In this document: piece after piece, positions 27,991-36,895 of the stretch | Layout: every line of letters begins with the position of its first letter | How positions within the stretch are numbered: the first letter of the stretch is position 1 | Assembly (NCBI RefSeq): GCF_001983935.1 | Contig: NZ_CP017641.1 | Coordinates: 2,108,001 to 2,172,000, forward strand | DNA from: Fuerstiella marisgermanici | Lineage (GTDB): Bacteria > Planctomycetota > Planctomycetia > Planctomycetales > Planctomycetaceae | Length of the DNA: 64,000 bases | Direction: 5' to 3' | The notes under the pieces: model-generated | Seen by the model: the letters and a program-made list of their open reading frames with translations, nothing else | Told to the model about the DNA's origin: nothing | The model's database searches: none | Translations under genes and position numbers: made by a program

Positions 27991-30633
27991 CTAACCCAGC
28001 TGCTGACGAAAAACGTCAGCTCCGGCAACGATGGCTTCGTCGATCTTGTCAACGAGTTTCGCTCCGGCTTCGGCCATATCCGGCCGACCGCCGCCGCCTC
28101 CGCCAGCCACCTGAGCGGCTGCTTTGACCGCTGCTCCGGCATTCATGCCCTTCTCTTTGACCAGCGACTTACTGACTGCAGCAATCAGGGCCACCTTGCC
28201 ATCGATTTCTGCGGCCAGCAAAACTGCGATTGGGCTGTGGTTGTCACGGAGCTGATCCACGAAGTCTCGCAGTGCTTCGCGAGGCACGCCTTCCAGCTTT
28301 TGTGCGACAATCTTAACGCCACCAACTTCCTCAGCAGCCGCGACGACTTCACCAACGGCATCGGCTACCGACGCTTTCGATAGTTCGGCCAGCTGACGAT
28401 TGAGATCCTTTAGCTGAGTCTGCAACGCTTCAACTCGCGCCGGCAGTTCGCTTTCCTTCGTCGCCTTCAGCATTCGCTGTAGCTGAATGACCAGCTCATC
28501 GGTTTCGCGACCTTTTTGCAGGGCCTTGGGACCGGTGACCGCCGTGATACGCCGCACGCCTTTTGCAACAGGTTCTTCGGATGTAATACGGCACAGGCCA
28601 ACCTGCCCGGTGTTGGTCAGATGAGTTCCCCCGCACAGTTCGACGCTGAAGTCACCCATCGTGACGACTCGCACCTTGTCCGGGTACTTCTCACCAAACA
28701 AGGCCATCGCGCCACGTTCGCGAGCTTCCTTCATTGGCAGTAGTTCGGTGTTTACTTCGGAACCGCCAACGATTTGCGAATTGATGATGTCTTCTACCTG
28801 ACGAATTTCGTCCGGCGACAGAGCCTGCTTGTGAGCGAAGTCGAACCGCAGCGCGTCGGCTTCTACTTTGGAACCTCGCTGAGTCGCGTTTTCGCCGACC
28901 GTCCTATGAAGTGCGTGATGCAGAATGTGAGTGGCGGAGTGAGCTCGCCGAATCGCCGACCGGCGTTCGGTATCAACTTCTGCCGTCACTGTATCGCCGA
29001 CGGCAAGCTGCCCTTTGCGTAAGCGACCTTCCAGCACAAACAGTGTCTGCTGGTGCTTTTGGCTGTCAGTGATTTCGACTTCGACGCCGTCACTCTTCAG
29101 CCAACCTGAATCCCCCACCTGTCCGCCGGATTCGCCGTAAAACGGAGTCTTGTCCAGCACGATCCCAATCGCCCCCTTGAAGCCTGCTGGCACTGAGTCG
29201 ACCGACTTTTTGTCAACGATCAAGCCGATGATGCGGCTGTCGCATGTTGCTTCTTCGTACCCGACAAATTCCGTGTCGCCATGTTCCTTACGCAGCAGGT
29301 CCAACGGGCCAGCCGCCATCACGGAAACCGTTTTGCCGCCACGACTGATTTCTTCGTGGACGCCCATGCGTTCCTTAAACGCGGGCATGTCGACGGTTAA
29401 ACCTCGATCGGCCGCGATGGCTTCCGTCAATTCAATCAGGAAGCCGTCTTCGGTATGCAGAGTGAAGGCATCGTCGCCGCTGATCGACTTTGATCCGGCC
29501 GACTTGGCGGCTTCTGCAAAACGGTCGAAGCGACTCAAGCCGCGTTCGATCGTCCCCAGAAACTGGCTTTCTTCTTCCTTCAAACTGTTCTGGACGCTTT
29601 CAACAGTTTTGCCAATCTCCGGGTAGGCTCCCTGCATCACGTCCACGACAGCCGGAACGATTTCATACAGAAACGGATCTTTGCGGCCCAGCAGGTACCC
29701 TTCTAAAAGAGCCCGCCGAACCAGTTGCCGGATGACGTAATTCTCTTTTTCGCGGTCCGGCATCACGCCTTCATGCATCGCAAACGTGGCAGCTCGCACG
29801 TGATCGGCGATGCGGCGGATGGCTCGTCCCTGAGGTGCGGCAAACTCATACTTAACGCCCACAACATCGCCTGCGGCTACACACAGTGGCTTCAGCACGT
29901 CGTTTTCGAAGTTGCTGATGTTTGAAACTCCCTGCAACACGGCCGCCGTGCGTTCCAGTCCCATTCCGGTGTCGATATTTTTGGACGGCAGAGGTCTCAG
30001 GTTGTCCGGCGGATCTCCCACCCGGTTGAATTGAGTGAAGACCAAGTTCCAGATTTCCACGTCGCCGTCAACGCCGGGAGGATGGTAGAAGATTTCGCTG
30101 CACGGCCCGCAAACGCCGTCCGGACCTTCGCTGGGCGCACTGGCTGGCCAGTAGTTTTCGTCTTCTTCCAGGCACGCAATGCGATCGGCGGGCAGCCCGA
30201 TTTCATCTTTCCAAATGTTGAACGCTTCCTCGTCGAAGCCCCATTTGCCTTTGTAGACGCTGACGGTCAAACGGTCTTTGTCCAGCCCCAGCCACTTTGC
30301 GTCGGTCAGAAATTCCCAGGCCCAGTGAATGGCTTCGCGTTTGAAGTAGTCGCCAAACGAAAAGTTGCCCAGCATTTCGAAGAACGTGTGGTGGTACGGC
30401 GTCACACCGACGTTGCTGATGTCGCCGGTTCGGAGGCACTTCTGACACGTTGTCGCCGCCGTGAATTCCAGCTTGCCGATGCCCATGAATTCGTTCTTGA
30501 ACTGGTTCATGCCAGCCGGCGTGAACAGCACGGTCGGATCATCTCTGGGAACCAGCACATCGCTGGGCCGACGGAGACAACCCTTGGTTTCGAAGAACGA
30601 AAGATACTTTTCGCGGAGTTCGTCAGTTTTCAT
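27991..30633 (-). CDS. alaS: Alanyl-tRNA synthetase
   Basis: Charges tRNA-Ala. 880 residues, standard length. The class II catalytic core opens the protein with FFETKGC and [27 protein letters not shown] is a family signature. The editing domain binds zinc through [11 protein letters not shown] (~560) and CGGTH (~663). The C-terminal domain starts with a coiled coil (~720-770) and ends in a glycine-rich stretch ([15 protein letters not shown]) that is typical. No T-box leader is visible upstream. Confidence 0.97.
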   Translation of the reverse strand: MKTDELREKYLSFFETKGCLRRPSDVLVPRDDPTVLFTPAGMNQFKNEFMGIGKLEFTAATTCQKCLRTGDISNVGVTPYHHTFFEMLGNFSFGDYFKREAIHWAWEFLTDAKWLGLDKDRLTVSVYKGKWGFDEEAFNIWKDEIGLPADRIACLEEDENYWPASAPSEGPDGVCGPCSEIFYHPPGVDGDVEIWNLVFTQFNRVGDPPDNLRPLPSKNIDTGMGLERTAAVLQGVSNISNFENDVLKPLCVAAGDVVGVKYEFAAPQGRAIRRIADHVRAATFAMHEGVMPDREKENYVIRQLVRRALLEGYLLGRKDPFLYEIVPAVVDVMQGAYPEIGKTVESVQNSLKEEESQFLGTIERGLSRFDRFAEAAKSAGSKSISGDDAFTLHTEDGFLIELTEAIAADRGLTVDMPAFKERMGVHEEISRGGKTVSVMAAGPLDLLRKEHGDTEFVGYEEATCDSRIIGLIVDKKSVDSVPAGFKGAIGIVLDKTPFYGESGGQVGDSGWLKSDGVEVEITDSQKHQQTLFVLEGRLRKGQLAVGDTVTAEVDTERRSAIRRAHSATHILHHALHRTVGENATQRGSKVEADALRFDFAHKQALSPDEIRQVEDIINSQIVGGSEVNTELLPMKEARERGAMALFGEKYPDKVRVVTMGDFSVELCGGTHLTNTGQVGLCRITSEEPVAKGVRRITAVTGPKALQKGRETDELVIQLQRMLKATKESELPARVEALQTQLKDLNRQLAELSKASVADAVGEVVAAAEEVGGVKIVAQKLEGVPREALRDFVDQLRDNHSPIAVLLAAEIDGKVALIAAVSKSLVKEKGMNAGAAVKAAAQVAGGGGGGRPDMAEAGAKLVDKIDEAIVAGADVFRQQLG

Positions 30634-31131
30634 GGCGCGGGGCTTCAGGAACGGTTCAAGTCTAACTCAGTTAGTTCTGTACTCTGTGACATTTACTTTG
30701 TCGGCGACCAACGGGTGGTTGTCCGAGCGGCAGTTCCGGAAATTTGGCCGGAGTCTTGCTGATAGTTAAGAAACGACGGTGTAATTTAGGTGTCGGATCA
30801 CTCTGCGATCCAACGCACTGTTCGGGGACCGAACAACGACAATCCGCCACTTTTTGTTCCGAAGTTTCCACGCAGCAAGGGCGGGAGTTTACACAAAAAG
30901 CGACTTTCTGCACGACGAACGGCCCATCGGCGGCAGATTGTCCAAAAGGCGAGAGAATTGCAGCCTTCTCAGCCACCTCGCAGGCCCTGCCAGCCACCGG
31001 CCGAACCCGGATGCCCGACCCACCGCAAGCCCCTGACTCCGGCACGAGTATGCAGCCAGCGGAGCCGCCTTGCAGGTGCGTTTTCCTCGGCGAGATCAGA
31101 ATGCAGTCACCGCGCGACCAAAGGCTATTTG
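30634..31131. other. Gap between alaS and the accessory island
   Basis: About 500 bp. It contains small palindromes such as GTTCGG-GGA-CCGAAC near 30829 and GGATC/GATCC near 30795. A 124-codon minus frame (30671-31045) is cysteine- and proline-rich with no family match and no ribosome site. It may be dispersed repeat DNA; I see no supported gene. Confidence 0.35.
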
Positions 31132-31425
31132 CTACGCTAAGTTCGCGTCATTAGGGAGACAGTTCAAATACAGAAATGCAGCATTCTTGAGAGTAAGCTG
31201 GGGATGATCGTCCGGGTTGAATCCAAGTTGCCATCCCACGTCTGACGCGGGATGTTCGGGATTGTCGACTGTATCCGCCATGGCGGTCAAAAGAGCGGCG
31301 ACTCTGCGGAATGATTTCGCATCCGCATCGAAGCGAACACGAGGCCCATCGCCGCCAGTGTTCGGATCAACCTCGATCGTCACATGCCAATCATGCTGTT
31401 CCATTAATTCATGAATTGCGTTCAT
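31132..31425 (-). CDS. Hypothetical protein, possible gene cassette
   Basis: 97 residues from the ATG at 31423-31425. A longer start at 31458 would cross a GTTRRRY core-like site (minus-strand GTTGGAC at 31434-31440), so the shorter start is preferred. The protein is soluble and acidic (WHVTIEVDPNTGGDGPRV ... NPDDHPQLTL). No family recognised. It lies downstream of the broken vanZ gene on the same strand with the attC-like stretch between them. The start codon 8 bp beyond the core site is the arrangement expected of an integron cassette. Confidence 0.55.
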   Translation of the reverse strand: MNAIHELMEQHDWHVTIEVDPNTGGDGPRVRFDADAKSFRRVAALLTAMADTVDNPEHPASDVGWQLGFNPDDHPQLTLKNAAFLYLNCLPNDANLA

Positions 31426-31433
31426 CGACGGTT

Positions 31434-31570
31434 GTCCAACAAAAGGTATGTACAACACCGCCCTGAACTAAGCGAGCGACATGTGAACTACCGGAAATTC
31501 TACCAAGGCGAACGCCTGTTGCCAAAGGGCGAAGGAATGCCGAGGGCCTGACGCACAAACCATTTTAGGC
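31434..31570 (-). other. attC-like recombination site (candidate)
   Basis: 137 bp on minus running from GCCTAAA at the vanZ end to GTTGGAC just before the next ORF. The two ends are partly complementary: AAAATGGTTTGTGC at one end against the complement of GTATGTACC...TTTT at the other, then GCCCT pairing with AGGGC, with unpaired bases on one side. Length and layout fit attC sites, but the left core is a poor match to RYYYAAC. Inference only. Confidence 0.3.
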
Positions 31571-32020
31571 GACCGGAACCACTGGTTTAGGTCGCCGTTT
31601 CCGGTAAAGAAAGAAGAATGCAATTGCGATGCCGCCGGGGTCAATCAGAACGTCGGAGAATATGCCGCCACGCTTTGGAACGAAGGTTTGATGTCATACG
31701 TCAGAGGCGGCATAGAGCACACAAAGGGCTGCCGCGATGATTAAGTTTCTGATCTTGCGATGCTCGGAGAAAGCGTCGATCGCCATTGTTGCCAGAACCA
31801 TAAGAATCGCAAACTCAGTGACGTGCCAGCCCTTCACGATGAAGAGCCACGAGGCGCCCCAAAATAGCTGGAATCGCCGGAACGACGCCGGGTCATCGAA
31901 GACATCGGCGCGAAACCATGTGAAAAACGCCTGAGGGGTGATGACAGTGGAAGACGTGGCGAAGATCGACGCGGCCCAGAGCAGGCAAATCAGTAGAACC
32001 AGCCAGCGCCGATTGGTCAT
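31565..32020 (-). pseudogene. VanZ-like membrane protein interrupted by one TGA
   Basis: The first 108 codons (32020 to 31697) encode an N-terminal helix, a WHVTEFAILMVL helix and a further helix ending YAASDV, like VanZ family proteins. A TGA at 31694-31696 then stops the frame, but the same frame continues for 43 codons (HQTFVPKRGGIFSDVLID PGG, then a helix and a basic end) to a TAA at 31565-31567. VanZ proteins have a D-x-W-H-Q motif followed by PGR.....DVLID; the TGA sits exactly where the tryptophan TGG is expected. So a single G-to-A change most simply explains it. VanZ proteins are membrane proteins sometimes linked to teicoplanin resistance and sporulation; role here unknown. Confidence 0.75.
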
Positions 32021-32031
32021 TACGGTAGGTC

Positions 32032-32084
32032 GCCTAACGGAAGGTTCTCGCTACAACGTCACTCCATTAGTGAACGGTTGGTGC
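32032..32084 (-). other. attC-like site cut at its outer end by IS630 (candidate)
   Basis: On minus it runs from GCACCAAC, next to the IS target, to GTTAGGC (32032-32038 as GCCTAAC on plus), 11 bp before the vanZ ATG. GTTAGGC is the commonest attC right core. Inner arms GTTC and GAAC can pair, and CACT/AGTG forms a central hairpin. About 53 bp, near the lower limit for attC. Confidence 0.35.
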
Positions 32085-32086
32085 TA

Positions 32087-33265
32087 AATGACCGAGCGTG
32101 ATTATGGGACAGTTGTTCAGGCGGCGACATTGTAATGTTGCTTTTTCCGGTTTCGGTTGGTTAGGTATTTGCGAACATCCTCGATCAACTGATCCATCGT
32201 CTGATGAGTGTGGTTGCGGGTCACGTTTGCATGCAGGTCCAGCCATGTCCGTTCAATCCGATTGTGATCGGGACAGTAGGGTGGCAGGAAGTGCAACTTA
32301 AGTCGCTTGCCCTTTGGGCTGTTCAGAGTCAGCTGCACCATCTTCGTGGAGTGAATGCAGTAGTTGTCCAGAATGATGTGAATCTTCTTCGCACGAGGAT
32401 AGGTTTCCAGCAGCGTCCAGAGCATGTCAATAAGCAACAGACTATCCTTTCGGTCAGCCTCGACCCATGTCACCTTGCCGGTGCGAGGATTCAAGGCACC
32501 AGCGAGGTACCGCTTCTTATTCTTTCCGGGCGTCAGCACGGTTTTCTGCTGCCCGGGAAGCATCCAGTCCAGACCGATCTTGGGGTTCAGGTGAATATCA
32601 ACTTCATCTTCATACACCAGGACTTCGTTCGATGGCAGCGTCGCTTTCAGCGTTCGAAGGGCCCTGAGACGCCTGTTTTTCGCGGCTTTTGACCACGGAC
32701 AATTCACTGTCGGTTTGGGGCGACCGCGGCGAGCACCGATGTGCTGAAGCGCCTTGCTCATGGTTGAAGGATGGATCGAGACGCCCGTCAAACGGGCCAT
32801 CGTGACCACGAGCAACTCTCGCGTCCAGGTCGGGCGTGGCCACCCGAACTGTTGCGGTGACGAACCGACCAGTTTGATCAGTGAAGAAAGAAACTCCTCG
32901 TCAATCTTTCGCTCACCATTGTCTTCACGCCGGTCCGCCAGGCCTGTTTCTCCGAACTCGTTGAACCGCTCCGCCACACGATACACGGTCGAACGGGATA
33001 CTTTCAGTTGCTTGGCTACCTCGGAAGGTGGCGTCCCCTCAGCACACGAAAGTACGATCAAATACCGAATTCTCATCTGTCCGTTCTGACATCGTCGCAT
33101 GTGCTGAACAAGTTTCCGCTTGTCGCGGCGACTCAGGCGTGAAACAATTCCTTCCATGGGAATTCCTCCTTGAAGTGTTTGGATGCAACCATAATTATTA
33201 CTTCAAGGTCAGGGATTCCCATGTTCCTTCACACCCCCCGCGCCCCACGATTCCGCTCGGTCATT
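32087..33265 (-). mobile_element. Complete IS630-family insertion sequence
   Basis: 1179 bp bounded by a 12-bp perfect terminal inverted repeat, AATGACCGAGCG at 32087-32098 and its complement at 33254-33265, with weaker similarity extending to about 24 bp. TA dinucleotides at 32085-32086 and 33266-33267 are the target duplication that IS630/Tc1-mariner elements always make. The single ORF is intact, so the element may be active. It appears to have inserted in the stop codon of the ORF at 33268-33483. Confidence 0.9.
32117..33157 (-). CDS. IS630-family transposase
   Basis: Cuts and pastes its element into TA sites. It has 346 residues and looks complete: an N-terminal helix-turn-helix (~35-75, PPSEVAKQLKVSRSTVYRVAERF), a second winged-helix-like DNA-binding part to ~150, and a DDE catalytic domain with Asp184 (YEDEVDIHL), Asp264 (ILDNYCIHS) and Glu302 (PDHNRIERTW). 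The start is fixed by GGAGGA seven bases upstream. The gene lies 30 bp from the left end and 108 bp from the right end of the element. Confidence 0.93.
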   Translation of the reverse strand: MEGIVSRLSRRDKRKLVQHMRRCQNGQMRIRYLIVLSCAEGTPPSEVAKQLKVSRSTVYRVAERFNEFGETGLADRREDNGERKIDEEFLSSLIKLVGSSPQQFGWPRPTWTRELLVVTMARLTGVSIHPSTMSKALQHIGARRGRPKPTVNCPWSKAAKNRRLRALRTLKATLPSNEVLVYEDEVDIHLNPKIGLDWMLPGQQKTVLTPGKNKKRYLAGALNPRTGKVTWVEADRKDSLLLIDMLWTLLETYPRAKKIHIILDNYCIHSTKMVQLTLNSPKGKRLKLHFLPPYCPDHNRIERTWLDLHANVTRNHTHQTMDQLIEDVRKYLTNRNRKKQHYNVAA

Positions 33266-33483
33266 TAGAGATTGAGAAATCGCATTCGCCGAGTGAGACG
33301 ATTCCAGACGGAAGTCATGTTCCACAGTCGTCCGGGGAATTTCAGGCGCCGCCCGTAAAAATCAGAATTGAGTCTGCCGCTAAGAAATCCCAAGCACGAG
33401 CGTCGCTTAGGGAACTGCTTGCGGATACGAATGGTGGTTTCGTCGAGCTGGACGAACTCGACGTGATCAAGGCTGATCCTCAC
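33265..33483 (-). CDS. Small basic ORF truncated or bordered by IS630
   Basis: A 72-codon frame from a GTG, rich in Arg and Leu (DETTIRIRKQFPKRRSC, ending RMRFLNL). Its stop uses the TA of the IS target: TAA with the element, TAG without it, so insertion did not change the product. Upstream the frame continues to an in-frame TAG, and past that to an ATG near 33597, so it may be the tail of a decayed gene. No family recognised. Weak evidence for a real gene. Confidence 0.3.
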   Translation of the reverse strand: MRISLDHVEFVQLDETTIRIRKQFPKRRSCLGFLSGRLNSDFYGRRLKFPGRLWNMTSVWNRLTRRMRFLNL

Positions 33484-34349
33484 ACGGTTGTCATTCCGCT
33501 TGGTTCCGGCCAGAGCGCGCTACGATTCGGCCCCGAGGCCCACGTCGCTCATCACCGTGCGTTTCAATTCACGTCCACGACGCATGTCAGCCATGCTTCT
33601 CTGCTGCCTGATATTCCCGGCAGCCTCTCAACCGTGCCTGGCGAGGATAGCAACAGCACCTCTTCGCGTTGGATCCAGACGACCGTCATCCTTATCGCTA
33701 TCGGATTGGCAGCCAGTTCACCAAATCGCAAATCACGAGCTCGATCGAACGGGCGTTGAGGTCGCCGTTTCTAAACCGCACGAATGCACTTCGCTGAGTT
33801 CGAGATCAACCTGTGCTACGACTTCGTGGATCAGGTGGGGGGATGGCGGTGAGAAAGTGTAGCGATTGGCCAGCGGGAAAGGCAGCGCTCTGGTTTGAAG
33901 GACGGATCGCAGGAGCGTGGCTGGCACCTCACGGCGAGGGTTGGTGAGGCGCTCTCAGAACTCTGTTTGCTACTTCGGCTCCGAAGACCAAAGACGTTCC
34001 CTTGTGCGTTGCCGACGCTGGCAAAAGCCCAGATTTTCCGAGGCCTTTGATTTCAGCTGCCTTGGAGAATGCGTTGTTCAGGCGCAGAGGATGCGTATTA
34101 GTGGGGGAACTCGATCAGAATTCCAGACTGCGTGCGGGGCGACGTCCAGGTCGGCTTCGCCAGCCCGCCCCCGGTTCCGAAGGCCAGCGGTTGCCGCCTG
34201 ATTCGTGAACCTTTTTCAGATTCGACTTGTCTCATCCTGCGAATTCGCAAGAATTCAGAAAGTTCTGGGCCGGAGTGACGCGCTTCGGCATTCGGAAGCC
34301 CGGATCACAGCTTTCTGCAGGCTGTGCGAAGGGGAACTCAATTCAATAG
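33484..34349. other. Degenerate non-coding stretch
   Basis: About 870 bp with only broken frames on both strands. On minus, a frame with two stops can be followed from ~33700 into the small ORF at 33483, which suggests a decayed gene, but no family is recognisable. No tRNA or integrase was found here. Confidence 0.4.
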
Positions 34350-34364
34350 AAAGGAGGTGATCTG

Positions 34365-34409
34365 GTGAATGATTACTGTAGTCCTATTCGAGGTGGTGCC
34401 GCCACGTGA
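34365..34409 (+). CDS. 14-codon peptide ORF (or 33-codon ORF at 34369-34470)
   Basis: GTG at 34365, seven bases after GGAGG, opens MNDYCSPIRGGAAT and stops at TGA 34407-34409. An ATG at 34369 in another frame, eleven bases after GGAGG, opens a 33-residue frame (MITVVLFEVVPPRDGRR... ending IARSV) that stops at 34468-34470, just before the terminator. The spacing favours the GTG; the ATG frame fills the transcript better. Both could be read. Neither peptide is recognised. Confidence 0.4.
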   Translation: MNDYCSPIRGGAAT

Positions 34410-34481
34410 CGGTCGGCGGGCTGTCCACTCGGCAGCCACCAACTCAAACCAGATCGCCAGATCAGTTTGAGAAACAAGTTG

Positions 34482-34527
34482 ACGGCTCTGGAAGTCACCA
34501 GTTGGCATCCAGGGCCGTTTTTATTTT
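34482..34527 (+). terminator. Rho-independent terminator
   Basis: ACGGCTCTGGA (34482-34492) pairs with TCCAGGGCCGT (34508-34518), 11 bp with one G-U pair, followed by TTTTTATTTT. A textbook intrinsic terminator placed before the acpH-like gene, so it ends or attenuates the upstream small transcript. Confidence 0.9.
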
Positions 34528-34584
34528 CCCGGTCAGTATCGATATCTATTCTTAGGCACGGCGCAGAAGTGTCAGAATTCCGGC

Positions 34585-35247
34585 ATGAATTTCTTAGCTC
34601 ACGGCTATAAATATCTTGATCGTCCGTTGTTCATGGCGGGCACTGCCGTGCCGGATTGGTTAAGCGTTATCGATCGCAAGGTGCGAGCTCGCAGCCGACT
34701 GGTAGCCCCGGTGGTGGAAGCTTCAAACGATCCGCAGGTTCGTGAGATCGGCCTTGGCATTTTGCAGCATCACGCGGACGACGACATCTTTCATCGCTGT
34801 GCGTTGTTTCAGCAATTGGAAGCGGAATTGAGTTCCGGGTTCCGCCGCTTTATGCCGGACCGCTACGATCATCGGCCCGGCTTTCTGGGCCACATCACGG
34901 TCGAACTGCTGCTGGACGCGACGCTGGCCGCGGCAGACACATCGTTACTCGACCGTTATTACGACGTGCTGGCTGAAATCGATGCCGTCGATTTTGAGGC
35001 CGTCGTGAACACGATGACCACACGTCCCACGGATAAACTGGTTCGACTGATCGCCGCCTTTCGCAAAGAACGTTTTCTGGACGACTATTTCGACGACGAA
35101 AGGCTGCTGTACCGGTTGAACCAGGTGCTGCATCGAGTCAAACTTCCGGCGGCTTCGGATGATGTGATCGAAGTGCTGGCCGCTGCCCGCGATACACTTA
35201 CGCAACGCGGTCCGGACCTGCTGAAAATTGTCGCCAATGGTAGTTAG
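34585..35247 (+). CDS. AcpH-like acyl carrier protein phosphodiesterase family protein
   Basis: 220 residues. The start MNFLAHGYKY and the following MAGTAVPDW resemble the MNFLAHLYLA...GNLLGDFVKG opening of AcpH (DUF479), an all-helical HD-like metal enzyme that removes phosphopantetheine from acyl carrier protein. Histidines expected for the metal site are seen in ILQHHADDDIFHR and in FLGHITVELLLD. Sequence drift from the proteobacterial enzyme is large, so the substrate is uncertain. glpD begins within its last codons. Confidence 0.7.
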   Translation: MNFLAHGYKYLDRPLFMAGTAVPDWLSVIDRKVRARSRLVAPVVEASNDPQVREIGLGILQHHADDDIFHRCALFQQLEAELSSGFRRFMPDRYDHRPGFLGHITVELLLDATLAAADTSLLDRYYDVLAEIDAVDFEAVVNTMTTRPTDKLVRLIAAFRKERFLDDYFDDERLLYRLNQVLHRVKLPAASDDVIEVLAAARDTLTQRGPDLLKIVANGS

Positions 35248-35254
35248 CTCACAA

Positions 35255-36862
35255 ATGCAACGAAATTTTGCCGACCTGCAAAACGGCCCCTTCGACATGC
35301 TGATCATCGGCGGCGGCATCTATGGAAGCTGGACCGCCTGCCACGCCGCTCGCAGCGGCCTGAAGGTTGCGTTGATCGAAAAGGACGACTGGGGCAGTGC
35401 AACATCGCAGTCGTCGTCGAAGCTGTTGCATGGCGGACTTCGGTATCTGGAAACCTACGAATTCGGCCTCGTTCGCAAATCGCTGCACGAACGTCGCGAA
35501 CTGAACCGGCTGGTGCCACATCTGGTGCGCCCTCTGCGCTTTTTGTTGCCCGTGTATCGAGATTCCCGAGTCGGCCGGTGGAAGCTGAAGGCCGGTTTGT
35601 GGATGTACGACCGGCTTGCCGGGTCTGGTCAACCGGTCGGCCCGCATCAGTCGTTTTCTGCTCAGCAAATCGTGCAAACAGAACCGGCGTTGGCCGCTGA
35701 TCAGCTTGTCGGCGGATTCAGTTACGGCGACTGTGGCACCGATGATGCTCGCCTGACCCTGGAAGTGGTCGCCACAGCAATCGAAGCGGGAGCCGTCGCC
35801 TGTAACGACGTGACCGCACAATCGCTGCTCACGGAAGGCGATAAAGTCACGGGCGCGGTCGTTCGCGATAATTCCACGGGCGCAGAAGTGGAGGTCTCAG
35901 CAAAAGTCGTTGTCAACGCGGCAGGACCGTGGGTGTTTCGACAATTTGGCCTGGAACAAAACACAGATGATGTGCGGCTGACCAAAGGCGTTCATCTGGT
36001 CATGCCGGCTTTGCATTCTGACCACGCTGTGTTGCTCACTTCGAAGCAGGACGGTCGCGTGTTCTTTTTGATCCCGTGGTACGGTCGGACGCTGCTGGGC
36101 ACCACAGACACAGATTTCAAAGACGACCCGGCCAGTGTGCGAGTGGAACCAGACGACATCAGCTATCTGCTTGCTGCGGCCAACAGCTACTTAAAAACGC
36201 CGTGGACGACCGACGATATTATCGCTGCGTTTGCGGGCCTGAGGACTTTGCAAAACGAAGCCGGAAAATCGGCGTCGAAGGTTTCGCGCGAATGGGCGGT
36301 GGAAGAAACGAAGCGAGGTCTGTTTACCTCGGTTGGCGGAAAGTACACCTCGGCTCGCGTTGACGCGGGCGGGATCCTGGAAGCCGTCATGCCACGAATC
36401 GGCCGTCAGTGGGACGGACTGAAAGACGCCGCCCCAACCGTCTGGTCTCCACCGCAACCGTTCGCGAAATGGCTAAGTGATACAATCGCTAAGGCAACTT
36501 CAGCGGGCATCGACGCCGCCACTGCTCAGCAGTGTGCTCGCCGCTACGGCTCACGCATGGCGGATCTGATTTCGCTGGTGCAGGCGACTCCTGACCTGGC
36601 AAAACGGATCGCCGAAGACGTGCCATTTTGTCGCGCTGAGATCGTGTTGTCCGCACGAGACGAGATGCCTCGTTCACTGGACGACCTGCTGCGTCGGCGA
36701 GTTCCGATCATGCTGCTGGCTCGGCTTACCGACGGGATCGTGTCTGACGCCGCATCACTCGCCGCCGAGCCGCTCGAGTGGGACGCCGCCGAACAGCAAC
36801 GTCAGACGGCCGATGTTCTGAAGGCGGCCGAAAGCTGGAAGCCAGCGGGCTGGTCCGCCTGA
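35255..36862 (+). CDS. glpD: FAD-dependent glycerol-3-phosphate dehydrogenase
   Basis: Oxidises sn-glycerol 3-phosphate to dihydroxyacetone phosphate and passes electrons to quinone at the membrane. About 535 residues from ATG 35255; ATG 35237 and TTG 35228 are alternatives that overlap the previous gene's stop. The FAD site IIGGGIYGS is at ~15-23, SSSKLLHGGLRYLE at ~52-65 is a GlpD signature, and LLGTTDTDF lies at ~281. The C-terminal helical domain (~400-535) is complete. Tight packing behind the acpH-like gene suggests a shared transcript. Confidence 0.93.
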   Translation: MQRNFADLQNGPFDMLIIGGGIYGSWTACHAARSGLKVALIEKDDWGSATSQSSSKLLHGGLRYLETYEFGLVRKSLHERRELNRLVPHLVRPLRFLLPVYRDSRVGRWKLKAGLWMYDRLAGSGQPVGPHQSFSAQQIVQTEPALAADQLVGGFSYGDCGTDDARLTLEVVATAIEAGAVACNDVTAQSLLTEGDKVTGAVVRDNSTGAEVEVSAKVVVNAAGPWVFRQFGLEQNTDDVRLTKGVHLVMPALHSDHAVLLTSKQDGRVFFLIPWYGRTLLGTTDTDFKDDPASVRVEPDDISYLLAAANSYLKTPWTTDDIIAAFAGLRTLQNEAGKSASKVSREWAVEETKRGLFTSVGGKYTSARVDAGGILEAVMPRIGRQWDGLKDAAPTVWSPPQPFAKWLSDTIAKATSAGIDAATAQQCARRYGSRMADLISLVQATPDLAKRIAEDVPFCRAEIVLSARDEMPRSLDDLLRRRVPIMLLARLTDGIVSDAASLAAEPLEWDAAEQQRQTADVLKAAESWKPAGWSA

Positions 36863-36895
36863 AACTGCCGTCGCGAGTTGGACGCATTCGCTCGA

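Larger units (their letters stand above)
34350..34527 (+). ncRNA. Small structured transcript with super Shine-Dalgarno and terminator
   Basis: Begins with AAAGGAGGTGATC (34350-34362), complementary over 13 bases to the usual 3' end of 16S rRNA. Two short ORFs overlap after it. The RNA can then form GGCTG/CAGCC (34419-34423 with 34432-34436 region) and CTCAAAC/GTTTGAG (34443-34449 with 34464-34471) stems. Two CCAGATC copies (34449-34463) are complementary to GATCTGG at 34359-34365, which overlaps the ribosome site, so ribosome access could be switched by folding. A rho-independent terminator ends the unit before the acpH-like gene. It could be a leader, an attenuator or an sRNA. No known riboswitch class recognised. 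Confidence 0.5.

Noticed and set aside
30671-31045. 124-codon minus frame between alaS and the island
   Set aside because: No ribosome site, no family match, many cysteines and prolines, and palindromes inside; more like repeat DNA.
31565-32020. TGA read as tryptophan or selenocysteine
   Set aside because: TGA ends many clear genes in this window, and no SECIS-like hairpin follows; a nonsense change is simpler.
33028-33759. 243-codon plus-strand frame
   Set aside because: It crosses the right end of the IS630 element, so most of it is antisense to the transposase and the rest is flanking DNA.
34350-34362. Match to the 3' end of 16S rRNA on minus
   Set aside because: Only the anti-Shine-Dalgarno stretch matches; the sequence upstream of it on minus is not 16S rRNA, so it is a ribosome site on plus.
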